A stretch of 50,035 nucleotides of DNA from contig JAMQCK010000145.1 in NCBI GenBank assembly GCA_024196135.1, forward strand, positions 1 to 50,035, in the 5' to 3' direction. The notes under the pieces are model-generated. The model was given only the letters and a program-made list of their open reading frames with translations, did no database searches and was not told the DNA's origin. Origin of the DNA: Pleurotus ostreatus/Saccharomyces cerevisiae fusant. Its lineage: Eukaryota; Opisthokonta. Below, one piece after another: positions 21,616 to 33,175 of the stretch. Every line of letters starts with the position of its first letter. Position 1 is the first letter of the stretch. A program made the translations under genes and the position numbers.

Positions 21616-23254
21616 CTAGATCTTCAGCTCGCGGAAGCCACGCACGTCGACGCGGCCCGTGCCGTTGCGCACCCACTCCTCGTCCGGCGCCGCGACTGCG
21701 ACGGGCTGCTGTCGCTTGAAGCGCCCGCCGGGGATGACGATAGTCCCCGCGCTGCGCTGGCCCGGCCGCTGCTTGGGCAGACCCAGCTTCTTCCGCTGCC
21801 GTTGGGTGAGGGGCGGTGGCGACGGCGGCGCGGGCGGTGCCTCCTCAACTTCTTCCTCTTCGTCCTCGGTCGTCAACTCGGAGAGACTGGACGAGAACGC
21901 GCTACTCTCGCGTGACGAGGCGCTCCCTGGCGCAGACAGCTCCGGCGTGTCTTCTGCGTCTTCGGTAGGGAGGGGCGCGAGCGGCGATGGCCGCCGACGC
22001 TTCGTATCCGCGCCGTTCTCCGTTTCCTCCAACGAGGATAATGATGATTCGTCGAAGGAGCGCTTGGGCGAGCGGCTGTGCAGCGGAGATGGCGATCGCG
22101 ATATGGGGAGCGGGACTTGTGCGGGCGAGGCCAAATTAAGGGAGGATTGGGCGAGGGAAGCGATGGAGGAGGGTGCGATAGATGGCGGCGGGGAGACCAC
22201 GGTCGACGGCGGCTTCGACGAGGACGCTGGCGTCGACGGATTCGACAGCTTGAGCTTCACTCGCGGGACCTTCTTCTTGGGCGTTGCGGGGGTGGTAGCT
22301 TCGGGCTCTGCGCGGATCTCCTGCACCATGGGCAGGCCCGAGTGCGGCCCCCGCAGGTTGCGAATGGACGAAAAGTGCTCCCAGTCGTGGTAGGCGACGT
22401 AGACAGTGTCGGGGACCTCACCCTCGTTTGGATCGGGCGTGGGCGCGGGTAATGTGTCCTTCTCTGTCCGCTTCCGCTCTCGCCGAGCCTGCCGCTTCTC
22501 GCGCCCGCTCAAGGGCCCGTCGGCGCCCTCGTCGGGCTGCTGCTCGGCTGTCGAGGTCGAAGCCTCGGGCGCCGAGTCGTCCATGGCGTTGGCAGCGATC
22601 ACATAGACCAGCGCCGGTTGGATGACCTTCACATTCTTCCCGGTCATGTGCGCGAATGCAGAGAGTTCGAGGTGCCCGCCGTAGGTACCTGCCCGCCGTC
22701 AGCCAGGGGCATGAGCGCTGTGGGCGGAGGACGTACCGTTCTCACGCATGCAGCGCAGGTGAGCCTCCAGCCCGCGCTCGTCCTCCACGAAGGGGGCATA
22801 GCGCTCGCCGTGGGCTTCGATCCAATCGCATACACGGGCCCGGAGGAGCGCGTGTCGTGAGGGGCTGCCGTACAGCTGGTCGGACAGCGCGCGGAACAGG
22901 CAGTTCCCGTCGCCCAGCGTGTCCGCCGCATACAGCCCCAGCCCGCGCAGCTGCTCGGTGAGCAGCCGCCCATTGTTTTCGGGGTCCGACGGTGAGATCA
23001 CCTGGTCGCCAAGGTGATCAGACGACTGCGCGCGCGACACAAAATTGAGCACGCACCCTGCCCTTGCTCGAGCGCGTATTCCGCGAGCGCACTGTGCATC
23101 ATTTCGCATTCGCGGCAGCAAAGCGGGAGAAGATCCGTGGGAGCGCAGGGGGAGAGGGGCTTGGTCAACGTCCGGCACGATGAGCCGCTTAGACACCGCG
23201 ATACTCACACTGCTGCTGCTTCGCATGGCGCTGCGCCTTCTTTCCAGCGCCCAT
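21616..23254 (-). CDS. OTU-family deubiquitinase (OTUD3-like)
   Basis: Four exons (23254-23209, 23091-23057, 23025-22737, 22688-21616) give 480 aa. The basic start MGAGKKAQRHAKQQQ is typical of OTUD3-type proteins. The OTU domain shows the catalytic block LGDGNCLFRALSDQLYGS (Asp and Cys), then FVEDERGLEAHLRCM, GTYGGHLELSAFA, and the catalytic His block AYHDWEHFSSIRN, so a complete Cys protease triad is present. The C-terminal half is Ser/Pro-rich and acidic, with low-complexity DEEEEVEEAPPAPPS near residue 415, and ends VRGFRELKI. OTU enzymes cleave ubiquitin chains (family knowledge); linkage preference cannot be read here. Exon 2 is only 35 nt and was placed by keeping frame and splice consensus. 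Long antisense open frames over this gene reflect GC bias. Confidence 0.88.
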
Positions 23255-25293
23255 GAGTTTGTGTTATCTGCGAGACGGGCGGCGGGCGGCGACTTCTCTA
23301 TGTTGGAGTTGGGGGATATAGATGATGAACGTTCGGGACAAGCCTTAAATAAGAAATGAGGGGGTCGGCCCCTGGCCCCCGGACGTCGCAGCCGGTTTCT
23401 CCGCGGGACCCCCACACACGTTTTATTATGCCTGCTGCATGTACTACTACGTCTGGCCGCGCACAAGGCCATACATACTGCTGGAAGCCCTCTCGAGGCA
23501 GTGTCCTAGGACCTTAGCCTGTAGGACAAGCGCCTGTAAGGCTAGCTCAGAGGCCGGGGGCATCACGAGTCTAGCCAGGGCCATGATAGTGATTGGAGCA
23601 TGTCGAGCGCCGAATCGCCCATCATGCACCCATCCATCATCATGACGAATGCCAGTCTCCAGACTGGCCCCTCTGCCTCGTGCCCTGAGCGTGCCCGCGA
23701 TCTGTGAAGAAAGGCGTCGAAGATGCGCATGCGTCTGCAGACTTTCCAAGGACGCGGGAGAAGAGCATGAGAACAATAGCAGAACCACAGAGGGAGGGTA
23801 GGGATCGCAAAAGGGACGCCATCGGCATGAATGAGGTCATTCAAGGGCCTTCATTCGTCCCTGCCAGATGAACCATCGCCAGACCAACACGTCTCACCCA
23901 ATAGAGCAGCCTTCGCAAAGGCTGCTGAGAACGGGGGACATCTACGACGACTGTTAGGCACAACTTCACAGCGCATACGGCAGGCCGTACCTGATATGCC
24001 TGAACGCTTGCTTGTCAATTTCGTTGATAGTCACAGCATTGAGGACTTTTGGGACAGGTCAGCGAGGAAATCGGGTCGGAATGCGCACGCTCTGGTCTGC
24101 CTGGTGCGACACTGGACAAGATCACATCGCCTATGAACGACTGCTGCTCAATAGCAGATTGCATGCCTCTCCGTCCCAGATGATCGACTTCATTGGAGAG
24201 GATTAAAACGGTAATTCCTTGGCGTAAAGCGTCGACGAGCGACGCGCAAGGGGTTTAGATGGAGAAGGGATGGTAGTTCCCTCCTTGTAGGAGGCAAAGT
24301 CCTTGACGAAGAGGTTCAGCGCAAAATCTCGCCGGCAAAATGGCTTGGGTGCGGAAAGGATGGAAGACTGGCATATGGGAACAAGCCTGTGCACCGGTAC
24401 ACGCGTCAGCGAATGCTATCCAGCAAGACCGCGAACACGCACACAAATCGCCCTTGTCTTTCCACTGTCCCTTCTCAGAGGTTGCCCTCGTTACCCGTTT
24501 TCAGGCTGTTACGGCCTTTGAGCATTGAGAAGCTTGATGAAAGGATCGGAGGGAATCGTCGTTGCGTAGCCTATGGGACGCGTTTGCAGCGGTGACGACC
24601 TGAGTCTTGGAGCCTTGACCTTTGGCTGAATGTATCCCGCTCTTCGCTCCTGAGAGAGCACCTGGGAAGATGAGAGACGCACGGAGATGAATATGTCCAC
24701 GGTGGCAAGATGAGGGTAATGGGCAAGGGGATGGGCCGCGGCATTCGCCGCGTCGAGCTGTTTGCTCGCGTGGCTCGGCATCTGCCGCAAACAAGTTCGA
24801 TTTTTCTCTCTTGTATCTCGAGACACTCACATGACCCAGAGCTCTCAGAACCCTTTGCCCTATCTATTCAATTGCAACTGCGCCACAACAGAATCTCAGA
24901 CAGGGATATCAAGCCGTCTATCTCTCGCATAGCCATGTCAGCGTATTTTGTGTTCGCCCTTGACAGAAAACGACGCACCTGACACTTTCTTCCGAACCCA
25001 TTGGTCAAGCTAATGATCACAGAGTCGCTCTACGCACCACCTCGCTCGTTCTCCTGGAGGATTGAGCGCTCATCCCAAGCCCAGTGACATAGTCGAACTA
25101 ACTCAATGGCATTGGATACTACTGACTCCAGCTGACGCGCGTCCGTTACGATCTGCGCGTGATGTGACTGGGCGCGATCTGTTATTTAGAGATGCGCCTA
25201 GGTCTCACTCTTTCTTCCTTCCCCCACCTGCCCCTCAAGCGAAGACAGCAAGCCAATTGAGCTCACGCGTTCAATAACTCACTCGACAGCAAT
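23255..25293. other. About 2 kb with no recognisable gene
   Basis: This lies between the divergent starts of the OTU gene and paralogue 2. Open frames are short (up to about 110 codons) and none has a domain motif, coiled coil, repeat pattern or paralogue in the window. No tRNA B-box with flanking arms was found. It should contain two promoters; the remainder could be a decayed insertion or non-coding RNA, with no positive evidence for either. Confidence 0.4.
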
Positions 25294-28200
25294 ATGTCTG
25301 CCGACGGAGAAGTACGAGACGACATAGCCCGACTTAACAGCCCTTCAAGAGCGACGGCGGCGACCTGGATGGCGGGGGCATGGGACGAATATGCATACCG
25401 CTTGTCGTGCGCGATGGCGGCAGCGGGACCTCCCCCTGGCGTCGTCGGCGCTCGGGACGTATTCCAGGCTCTCCAGAGCGCAGGACGCGCGCAAGAACAC
25501 CCCGCGGACACCGCTCGACAGCGCTTCGCTCACGCCCGCCGTGTCTTGGAGACGATCAAGCACGACCTCGACGATGCCTCCGCCGCGCTCGCGCTTGCGG
25601 AGGGCCAGCTGGCGATTGCGAATCCTCCGTCATCCAGGTACGATGGGGCTTCTGGCGTGAATGGTCAAGTGCTAATACCCGATACGTCCAGCTCTGCGCT
25701 GGTGGCGGTGTATCCTGGCCCTTGGGCCCCCACCTACGTATCCACCGTCGGACGGCCCTTGTCAACTGGAGATCAAGATCGGCAACTCGGAGACGTCCCT
25801 GCTGATGCCCTCATCGCCTCCCGGCCTGCAAGTCGACACGGCTGCGCCCGTCATCATACTTCTCACTCCTCACAGGACGCGTTGATTAAAGAGCCCGTGC
25901 CCCTCGGCTTTACCGAGCTCCAGGATCGGCTGTCGAACACCAACAACGCCCAGGATCATGTCGCCCTCGACGAATGCTCCCTCGTCAGACCGGCACATAT
26001 CAGGAAGGACGGCACTACCCATCATCACGCTCATCACTCTCCTGGAACTCCTTCCCCCGCACTTCTAGCCGTCTCTGCCAACGAACGCCGCCCTCTCTCG
26101 GCGTCGCAAGATGGGCGGCACTACGATGCAGAGGGGCAGGCCCGCGACGAGAATGTGACCGCCCGCAACAATCCACAGATGCAGCATTCAACTGGGACCA
26201 GTGCCTGCGGTGCTTACGGCACCGGCGCGCGCGGTCCTCCCCATTTCGACCAGAAGGGCGCTCGTCTTCGAGAGCAGGATGAATCACGGCTGCGAAAGCA
26301 GCAGGAACTGCGCCAACAGGTCTGGGAGGCCAAGAAACGCGCTCTGGAAGCGGAGGCCGCCCGCGTACGAGAGGCTCGCGCTGCCACAGGCCCTATCTCG
26401 AATCTGGAAGGACAGCCTTTGAGCTCGGGAGCGGAGGAAGGGGCAGGATTGCCTCCGTCTCTTTCACGTCGTTCAACGTCTTCCGCACGTCGTCATTCAT
26501 CGCCCGCGCCGCCTCGTCGGTTGGTCGATAGGATCGAGGCACCACGGCTGGTCGATATGATCGAACCGCGTCGCGCCTCCTTGCCCCTCATCGACCGGAT
26601 TGAACCCCTGCCTCTCGCAGATCATGCATCCCAGCCGTCCCCTCCCACAAGCCATCCGATTCCTCTCATCGACAGGATCGAGCGTACGCCTTGGAGGTCG
26701 CCTACACCAAGCCTCGACGGATCTTCCTCTGCAAGCGTTGACGGATTCGAGGACCCACCGACAGGCGACATCGAGGACACGACGGCAGACGTCTACAACG
26801 GGATCTCGACGCCTGTCGTTCAGTCCCCGAACCCTCTGATTCTCTCGCCTACCCCGCGTGCCTCGTCCAGCGCTGCGTACGACGCATCCGGCCTTGCGTA
26901 TGATGGCGCCTCGACATGGTCTGAAGTTGATGAAATCATCCGCGAAGCTATCCAAAAGTCGCCATCGAACGACGCTCATCGTGCATTCGAGGATGCTCAT
27001 CGTACACCTGACGATGTCCATCGTACGCGCTACAACGCCGATCAAACTGGCTGGACGCCGGCCTCACCAGCCTCGTCTGTCGACTCGGCGATCACGCGCG
27101 GCCTGGAGGCCATGGTGGTTGATGATGGGGAGGAGACCTCCGCCGAGGACGCAGGAAAGGAGATTGCGGTCGATGGTGGCAAGGGAGTGACAGTCGGTAA
27201 TAGAGAACAGGAGGACGATGACGATGAATACGACGGGGAGATGCCAATGGAGATTAGTGAGGACGAAGGAGAAGGAGAAGATGATACGCAGAATGGTCGT
27301 GGTATGCAGCACGATCTTCGCAATGGCTCGCATGGGAAGCTGACACCTCCAACAGACGCTTCGGCAGCACCAGAGGAACCTCCGGCCACGCCGACAGAGT
27401 CCGGGTCGCCGACGTTGACGAAGCTGCTGTTCTTCGAGGGTGTACCTTCTGATGAACCATCGCCGCCCTCGTCGCCCGCGCCATCGCTCATCGAGAATCA
27501 AGTCGGATCCCCGTACGCGTCGAGGGTCCAGGGCTTGCTCGAGTCGACCTCGAAGCCGGCTCTGGGGTCGCCTGCATCTACAAACGGCGCGTTGACTGGT
27601 AAGCTGCACCCTTCGACAAAGGTGGCATCTGCTGACGCAGGCTCAGCCTTCGACGTCCTCGCGAACAAATCTCGCGCCCCTCTGCCGCCACCCTTGCGGT
27701 TCGGGGCACCCTACTTTTCGAGGGACTTGAATGCGAAGACGCCTGCAACACTCGAATATCCAGAATTGCCTCCACCGCCTGCAAACCCGCCTCCGTCGGC
27801 GATAGCGCAGGCGGGGCCGACGTCACCACCCACCAATCCTCACACCTTGACGGGACCCCGCCCGCGAATCCCCTCTGCGAGGTCGAAGGCGCCTGCCCAC
27901 TCCAAGCTATATAAGAAGGCGCGCAGAAATCTCGCCAAGTCTACGTCCTCGGCCACGGCGCGCGATATCAAGTCATCGATAAACCGCCCGCCTGCGACGA
28001 ACCTCACTGTCGGCGCCAGGCTTGTCGCTGCCTCGGCGCCCCCTCCAGGTCAAGTCGTGACCTTCGCACAGCTGGGTGCGGGGTATCGGTTGACTTCAGC
28101 GTCGCTCGAGGCGGGTAAAGGCGAGCTCGACACGGGCGGAGGCGAGTTCGACTCGGGTGGAGGCGAGGACTCGTCCGATTCGGACCTGGATTCATTGTTC

Positions 28201-28545
28201 GACGAAACACCCGAGGATGAGCCTGACGATGAGTCTGGTCAGTCGTCCGGTAGGTCGTATGCCCGCTCGTCCTCAGTGAACGAGCCGTCTGACATCCGTC
28301 TCGCAGAAACCCATGGTACGGTCGAGAGGGTTGGACAGGGAGCGGATGTTACTGGGAAGGGGACGGATGGTAATGCAGGTGGTAACGCTGCAGATAGAGA
28401 CACCAAATATACGGTGGAAGAAGAAGCTGTGGCTGTCCGCACGCGCTTCGGAGAAGGAGAGATAACCTTGCGTCGACGTGTCCGCAAACCGTCCGGCGAT
28501 TGCGGCACGGCGCGTCCGTCGAAGCGAATCAAGTTGATGTACTAG
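25294..28545 (+). CDS. Large Ser/Pro-rich disordered protein, paralogue 2
   Basis: This intronless frame of 1083 aa starts MSADGEVRDDIARL. It is related in plan rather than close identity to the 1105-aa protein at 16080: an N-terminal WMAGAWDEYAYRL then MAAAGPPPGV (residues about 24-50); a helical stretch HARRVLETIKHDLDDASAAL (about 80-105); the charged helix RLRKQQELRQQVWEAKKRAL (about 331-351); leucine-arginine motifs LVDRIE, LVDMIE, LIDRIE and LIDRIE (26515-26700, about 408-465); an acidic patch DDDDEYDGEMPMEISEDEGE (about 640-660); LGAGYRL (about 927); and the end RPSKRIKLMY. A DAHR/DVHR repeat (about 560-575) and GGGEF/GGGED repeats (about 945) are extra. No enzyme domain is visible. The basic terminus may direct it to the nucleus (inference). 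Confidence 0.7.
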   Translation: MSADGEVRDDIARLNSPSRATAATWMAGAWDEYAYRLSCAMAAAGPPPGVVGARDVFQALQSAGRAQEHPADTARQRFAHARRVLETIKHDLDDASAALALAEGQLAIANPPSSRYDGASGVNGQVLIPDTSSSALVAVYPGPWAPTYVSTVGRPLSTGDQDRQLGDVPADALIASRPASRHGCARHHTSHSSQDALIKEPVPLGFTELQDRLSNTNNAQDHVALDECSLVRPAHIRKDGTTHHHAHHSPGTPSPALLAVSANERRPLSASQDGRHYDAEGQARDENVTARNNPQMQHSTGTSACGAYGTGARGPPHFDQKGARLREQDESRLRKQQELRQQVWEAKKRALEAEAARVREARAATGPISNLEGQPLSSGAEEGAGLPPSLSRRSTSSARRHSSPAPPRRLVDRIEAPRLVDMIEPRRASLPLIDRIEPLPLADHASQPSPPTSHPIPLIDRIERTPWRSPTPSLDGSSSASVDGFEDPPTGDIEDTTADVYNGISTPVVQSPNPLILSPTPRASSSAAYDASGLAYDGASTWSEVDEIIREAIQKSPSNDAHRAFEDAHRTPDDVHRTRYNADQTGWTPASPASSVDSAITRGLEAMVVDDGEETSAEDAGKEIAVDGGKGVTVGNREQEDDDDEYDGEMPMEISEDEGEGEDDTQNGRGMQHDLRNGSHGKLTPPTDASAAPEEPPATPTESGSPTLTKLLFFEGVPSDEPSPPSSPAPSLIENQVGSPYASRVQGLLESTSKPALGSPASTNGALTGKLHPSTKVASADAGSAFDVLANKSRAPLPPPLRFGAPYFSRDLNAKTPATLEYPELPPPPANPPPSAIAQAGPTSPPTNPHTLTGPRPRIPSARSKAPAHSKLYKKARRNLAKSTSSATARDIKSSINRPPATNLTVGARLVAASAPPPGQVVTFAQLGAGYRLTSASLEAGKGELDTGGGEFDSGGGEDSSDSDLDSLFDETPEDEPDDESGQSSGRSYARSSSVNEPSDIRLAETHGTVERVGQGADVTGKGTDGNAGGNAADRDTKYTVEEEAVAVRTRFGEGEITLRRRVRKPSGDCGTARPSKRIKLMY

Positions 28546-29489
28546 ACGAGGGTGTGTTGTCGTTATTTTTTGCACGCTTGGGACGCTGCTGAGACGGGCC
28601 ACAGATCGAAACATCGTGCACTGATATACTCAAATGCATGTCTACCTTTACCTATGCTTTCATTATCTGTATGCCCACCTATGATCTATGAATGTGTATC
28701 TATGTTCTCTCCTCATCGACCACACATCAATGCGCTTGTAGGTACAATGCCTCGCAAAAAATTTAGGTTACGGCGAACGATATCTGATTCCCTTATGTCG
28801 CTTTATGGACTTTTGATTTCGGATCAGGCGGAAGCAAATCGAGGTTCGTTTCCCTCTGACTTTTCTTCAAACGCTCTTGAAGACAGGTACACCCTCACGT
28901 CGTATACCTGTTCTAAGATGGATTTCAGCCACACCTAGAACATCACTACCGTATATGCGAGCTCAGTTCTCCAATGACCAGATTGATCCTGAGATCAGCC
29001 ACATGGGTTACCCCGTTCGTCCGAAGATTCCTTTCTCGTCTGTTGTACTTTTTGCGTCCGCACTTCGCACACCAAGCCCGGTACCCGCATGGTCTGCGCT
29101 TCGGCTTGTGGGTCCCTCAATTAAGAAGTCATAAACGGGCGTCCCTCTGAATGCGGGCTCACACGCCTCGTACGTGTCCAGAACACCCCAATTCCTCCGA
29201 CCCGCGTCTCTTCCGGCAGGTGCGCCCCGCCTTCCCCTCCTTCCCGCCGTCTCGGTCACTGACCTTCCTCCGTAGCAGCTCTTCGCTCCCGACCACGTCA
29301 TGGAGTCGCCCCGCTGCCTCCGACAGCATCCATGTTTGTGCCACGCGCCAATCCCCGTATGCGGGCCTTTGCGATCAGGATGATGCGTGCTGTGACCCCG
29401 GCGCTCCCACAGCATTCCTTCATACACCGCGACGCAGTGCTGCCTGAGGCTCACACTTTACATCCTACGACCCTCAAAGACGCACTTTG
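28546..29489. other. Intergenic, no gene recognised
   Basis: About 940 bp of 3' UTR plus the promoter of the F-box-like gene. Two open frames of about 90-130 codons occur at 28552-28938 and 29151-29447, but they have no family motif or paralogue in the window. Confidence 0.4.
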
Positions 29490-31038
29490 ATGGAAGATGG
29501 TGAGCGCCCTCTCACTCAGGCCAATTCGGGACGCTCAAATGTCCCCGATCGCAGCACGATCCGAAGAGATGCACGCGAAGATGAAGGCCCTTGCGCTGCA
29601 GGAAGATAGCGCGTCTCAGAAAGAGCCACCTCTGCTGCCAGTTGAGCTAGTAGAGGAGATCGTCGCGCAACTTCCCTACCGCTCGGCCATCTTGAAGAAG
29701 TGCTGCTTGGTCGCGCGATCATGGGTCACGCCTTGCAGAGCGCGTCTGTTCGCACACCTGTCATTATACCCTCGCGCGTACCCCTCGGGTTTGCTTGACC
29801 TCTCCGAGTCCGACCTGGCACTGACGGCGCCACCTACCATCCGCCACCAGCTCATCGCCCTGCTTGCCATGCCCGCTGCATTCGCTGCCGCCCCTGACAT
29901 CCCGCAGTACGTCCGCGGACTCTCGGTGCAGATGATGCGCCTCGCGACTCCATCAGATCGCGCCGCTGCCGCAGAAGCCGCCGTCCAGGTCCTCCAGCTC
30001 TTCCCCCGCCTGCACACCCTCACCCTCGACGCGCGCGCCCTCGACTACCCCGACTTCTCCCCCGCGCTCCAAGCCGCGCTCTGCGGCATCCTTGCCCAGC
30101 CCGGCCTCACCTCCCTTCACCTCCGCGAGCAGGACGTCACGGACGCGGGCGTGCACGCGCTCCTACGCAGCGCGCGCCATCTCCGGCGCCTGAGCATCTG
30201 GCCCCGCCCGCTGCTCTACGTGCGCCTCGACGGGGAGGACGTGCCCGCGCTGCCCGCCGGCGCCCCGCGGCCACAGCTGCACACCCTCCACCTCGTCGGC
30301 CCCTTCGATGCTGCGCTCGCCTGGGCGTCCGCGCCGCACTGCCCGCTGGACCTGCGCGCGCTGCGCACCTTGTCCCTTTCTCCCCGCCGCGCCTTCGACA
30401 TGGGCGGCGCGTTTGCACGCTTCGCGGCCGCCCACGGCGCGGGCGTGCGCACCCTCGTCGTCAGTTTGTGCGATGTCTGGAGCGTAGGTGCGTCCGCGCT
30501 GTTGCTGCAGACGATGAATGTGAAGAAGAGGCTCATAGGGCGTGCTTATACAGTGGGGAACGACGTCGGGGCGGCGGCGGGGCTGGCGTTTCTTGACCAT
30601 ATGCCGGCGTTGCGGATCATCCGCGTCAAGGATGGGGTGCTGGCGCCATGGTCGCTCGTGTGCGCCGTCCGCCTGCTAGAGGTCGCAGTGCGGAAGACAG
30701 GTGTCGAGGTATTCGAGCTGCGGGTGGCGATCTGGCCAGCGGACGCGGATTCCTATCGACGCAAGGAGATCCACCTCGACCACTGGAGGGAGGTCGATAG
30801 CCGGCTCGCGGCGGTCAGGGAAGAGAGTTCGTTGCGGCGGATGGATTTCGTTGCGGTGCCGGACGAGGAGGCGTCGCAGGCAGATGCGGAAAGGCTGCAA
30901 AATTGGGTGGAATACGCATTGCCAAACTTCGCTGCTGGCGGGAGGGATATCCTCCACTTCAGTGCAGTTGATGGAGGGATGCCGTGGGACGAGACGACGG
31001 CTTGGGATAGAGGGACGGTGTGGGCTGATACGGACTAA
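29490..31038 (+). CDS. F-box-like, leucine-rich-repeat-type protein
   Basis: The protein is about 500 aa and begins its recognisable part with PPLLPVELVEEIVAQLPYRS and ILKKCCLVARSWV, an F-box-like module common in Agaricomycetes. Leucine-rich segments follow, such as LFPRLHTLTLDARALDYP, QPGLTSLHLREQDVTD and ARHLRRLSIWP. Such proteins usually recruit substrates to SCF ubiquitin ligases (family knowledge); the target is unknown. Two starts are possible. One is MVSALSL at 29497. The other, which I prefer, is ATG at 29490 with a 10-nt first exon (29490-29499) and an intron to 29554, giving MEDARSEEMHAKMKALALQE, because ATG-GTGAGC at 29497 is a perfect donor and tiny first exons are common here. 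The C-terminal 200 aa are duplicated as a broken copy at 45955-46590. Confidence 0.75.
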
Positions 31039-31239
31039 CAGTATCTTCTGAGTAGGCATACCTATATAGCTAACGTTACCGATTGATTATTTTTCGTGTG
31101 ACAGTCTGTCGGTGTGCCTGCAAAACCCGGGCGATTTTTGTCACTCAGCCAGTTATGCAGTGCTGCCCTACGCAGGCTGCGACCTCCTCATGGGATGCTG
31201 AACTCTGCGTAGTTGATAACACGTGTCAGAGCACAGGTG

Positions 31240-31874
31240 GGATAATTTACGAAATGCTACAGAACGGGGACTTACCTCGATTTATCAGAAGTCAATTGCT
31301 CCCATTAGACTCGTACGACACGACGACAAAATGATGGTATTTCAGGAAGAGTGTCATAGAACATGGGGAGGCATAGGGTTTTACAGAGTACATACGATGC
31401 AGGATGCCATGCGCGATAACCACGAACACGCCCGCCTGCGATGAATAGATAAGGAAAACAAAGGATGTCGGTGTTTGTCTGTGTGTACAGCTTCATCACG
31501 TGAGGTGGGCCTATCGCCGCCCGCAAGCGTATGTCCTCTGCGGGCTGTGGATAGGAATGCCACTACTGACGTGGCAATGTATATCAGAGGAAAGGTAGTG
31601 TGAGCCTAGAGGGATATTGTGGGCGGACTGATATAGCATTACGAGTCGACGTAGTTACAGATGCCGAACAGAATCTATATTGACAAGCTTGATTGGGACG
31701 CCGAGGCCAGGAGCACTCGTACGTACACCGTGTAGGAGCTGTGAGTACAATTCGAACTTTCTCGACACTCTGACGAGGCCCGGCTCTCGCTGGCACTAGC
31801 AGCAGAATCAGAACCCCGCATTAACCTAGTAAATCGGAGCCACAGAGTGTATGCAGAGCATACGTGCCTGCCTA
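31240..31874 (-). repeat. Duplicated flank segments 1 and 2 (copy B)
   Basis: Downstream of gene B the minus strand carries segment 1 (31874 to about 31490) directly followed by segment 2 (about 31470 to 31240). Around gene A the same two segments occur as segment 2, gene, segment 1. The match covers roughly 600 bp in total with many small differences. No open frame of interest lies in it. Confidence 0.75.
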
Positions 31875-32448
31875 TCACTGCGACACAGGAATACGGATCC
31901 ACTCCGGGTTCCTATCCTCTCGGAGTATAGCCTTGACACTTTCTATCACCCTCTCCTTGTCAGGCAGATCCAATGCGGACAGAAAGGAGTTCGACGCAAT
32001 GAGGACGATGCAGTAATTGTCGGTTAACCTCGAGTCTAGCATGGGTCCGGGCCTGTGGATGATGAACATCATAAGGGTAGACCACGGCGCAGGCCACTCA
32101 CATCCCGTCCTCGTACTTCTCATGGAACGGCCCCAGGACGCGGGCCTCAAAGACATTCAGAGCGTTGCCTTGTCCGAAGCGCTCAGCGAAGCCGTCCATG
32201 GTGTAATACCAACCCAGAATGTACATTGGCGGCAGCAGCCCGTGCACCTCCGCTGACCTGAGAGGAGGTTCACAATAATGGACAATGCGTGCGGGGAATA
32301 GGTCAAGATGTTCGCCGCGCTTGACCTTAGCCGCTGGCGGCTTGGCTTCAAGTTGTCGGTAGAAGTCGTTCAAGCGACTGTAGCTGGGTGTAGAGTGAGC
32401 ATCGTGAGGGTCTGTGCAATATGCGACGCACTCTACAGTAGATGCCAT
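31875..32448 (-). CDS. PPMYxLGW-family small protein B (unknown function)
   Basis: Three exons (32448-32432, 32383-32102, 32052-31875) of 17, 282 and 178 nt encode 158 aa, the same exon lengths as gene A. The protein contains YSRLNDFYRQLEAKPPAAK, GEHLDLFPARIVHYCEPPL, PPMYILGWYYTMDGF, FGQGNALNVFEARVLGPF, NYCIVLIASNSF and EDRNPEWIRIPVSQ. Frame and splice sites are intact. An in-frame ATG four codons upstream (32460) exists, but the start at 32448 preserves the 17-nt first exon seen in A, C, E and G. The upstream region resembles that of A, including TTGCTCTGCACGCACC just before the start. It forms a head-to-tail pair with gene C upstream, separated by a shared intergenic repeat. Confidence 0.75.
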
Positions 32449-32904
32449 GTTAAACAGCACGAGCGGTGCGTGCAGAGCAAGAGAGTATGACGGTTAGATC
32501 AGAACAGGTAACAGGTTGGATGGTGGAAGTCCTCATGTGGGTCGCGGCTTGCGGCTACGTACGTCATCCGGATCAACCCCAGAATCCTGCAGGTTCACGC
32601 GTTCACGCCACGGTGGACTTGCAGAACAACGTACACTCTGTGATGACGGACTGCGCGGGTCAGCTCAACCTATGTGAAAGCTCTCAAGGTGCGCGAAAAC
32701 CCGGTCTATCTATGCAAGTGCGATTACGATAGAGGACGAGAAATGGCGGCTCTATAGCCAGCGTCCAAAGCTGCGAGTCGGCAGGCCAAGCGGCTCACCA
32801 CAGCTGAGGTACGAGGGGTGTCCTCCGCCGTATCGTTGCGGACGGCGGATCTTAGACCAGCGTCGCAGTCGAGCAATCCATAGGATAATATACCTCACTC
32901 AACT

Positions 32905-33175
32905 CTGCGCAGAGGCGTCAAAAGGACACATGTCTTCGGCCAGTTTGCACGCGGCAACGCATAAGCGATGAGCGCAGCTCGCGAGCGGCGCGCGAATTCG
33001 CACGCTATGAGAGGTACTGTGCGTATGCATCGAGCGTCAGGCAGTGAACTTGCTATTAGCAACGAGCGATAAAAGTAGGAGTGTTGGCACTCTGAGAGCG
33101 CGCTGATCCTGCGGTCGTTGCGCGTCACGACGAACGACAGGTTTTCCAAGCTCAGCGACTTATGCGAAGAAGCCC
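32905..33175 (+). repeat. Intergenic repeat, copy 1 of 3
   Basis: It matches about 35815-36100 (same strand) and the reverse complement of about 48340-48660. Shared landmarks include GCGATGAGCGCAGCTCG, CATCGAGCGTCAGGCAGT and CACGACGAACGACAG. In all three places it lies between the 3' end of a longer family member and the 5' end of a shorter one. No coding capacity is conserved. Confidence 0.75.

Noticed and set aside
21659..22393. 244-codon frame antisense to the OTU gene
   Set aside because: A GC-bias shadow of the Ser/Pro-rich C-terminal half; the sense frame joins perfectly to the OTU domain.
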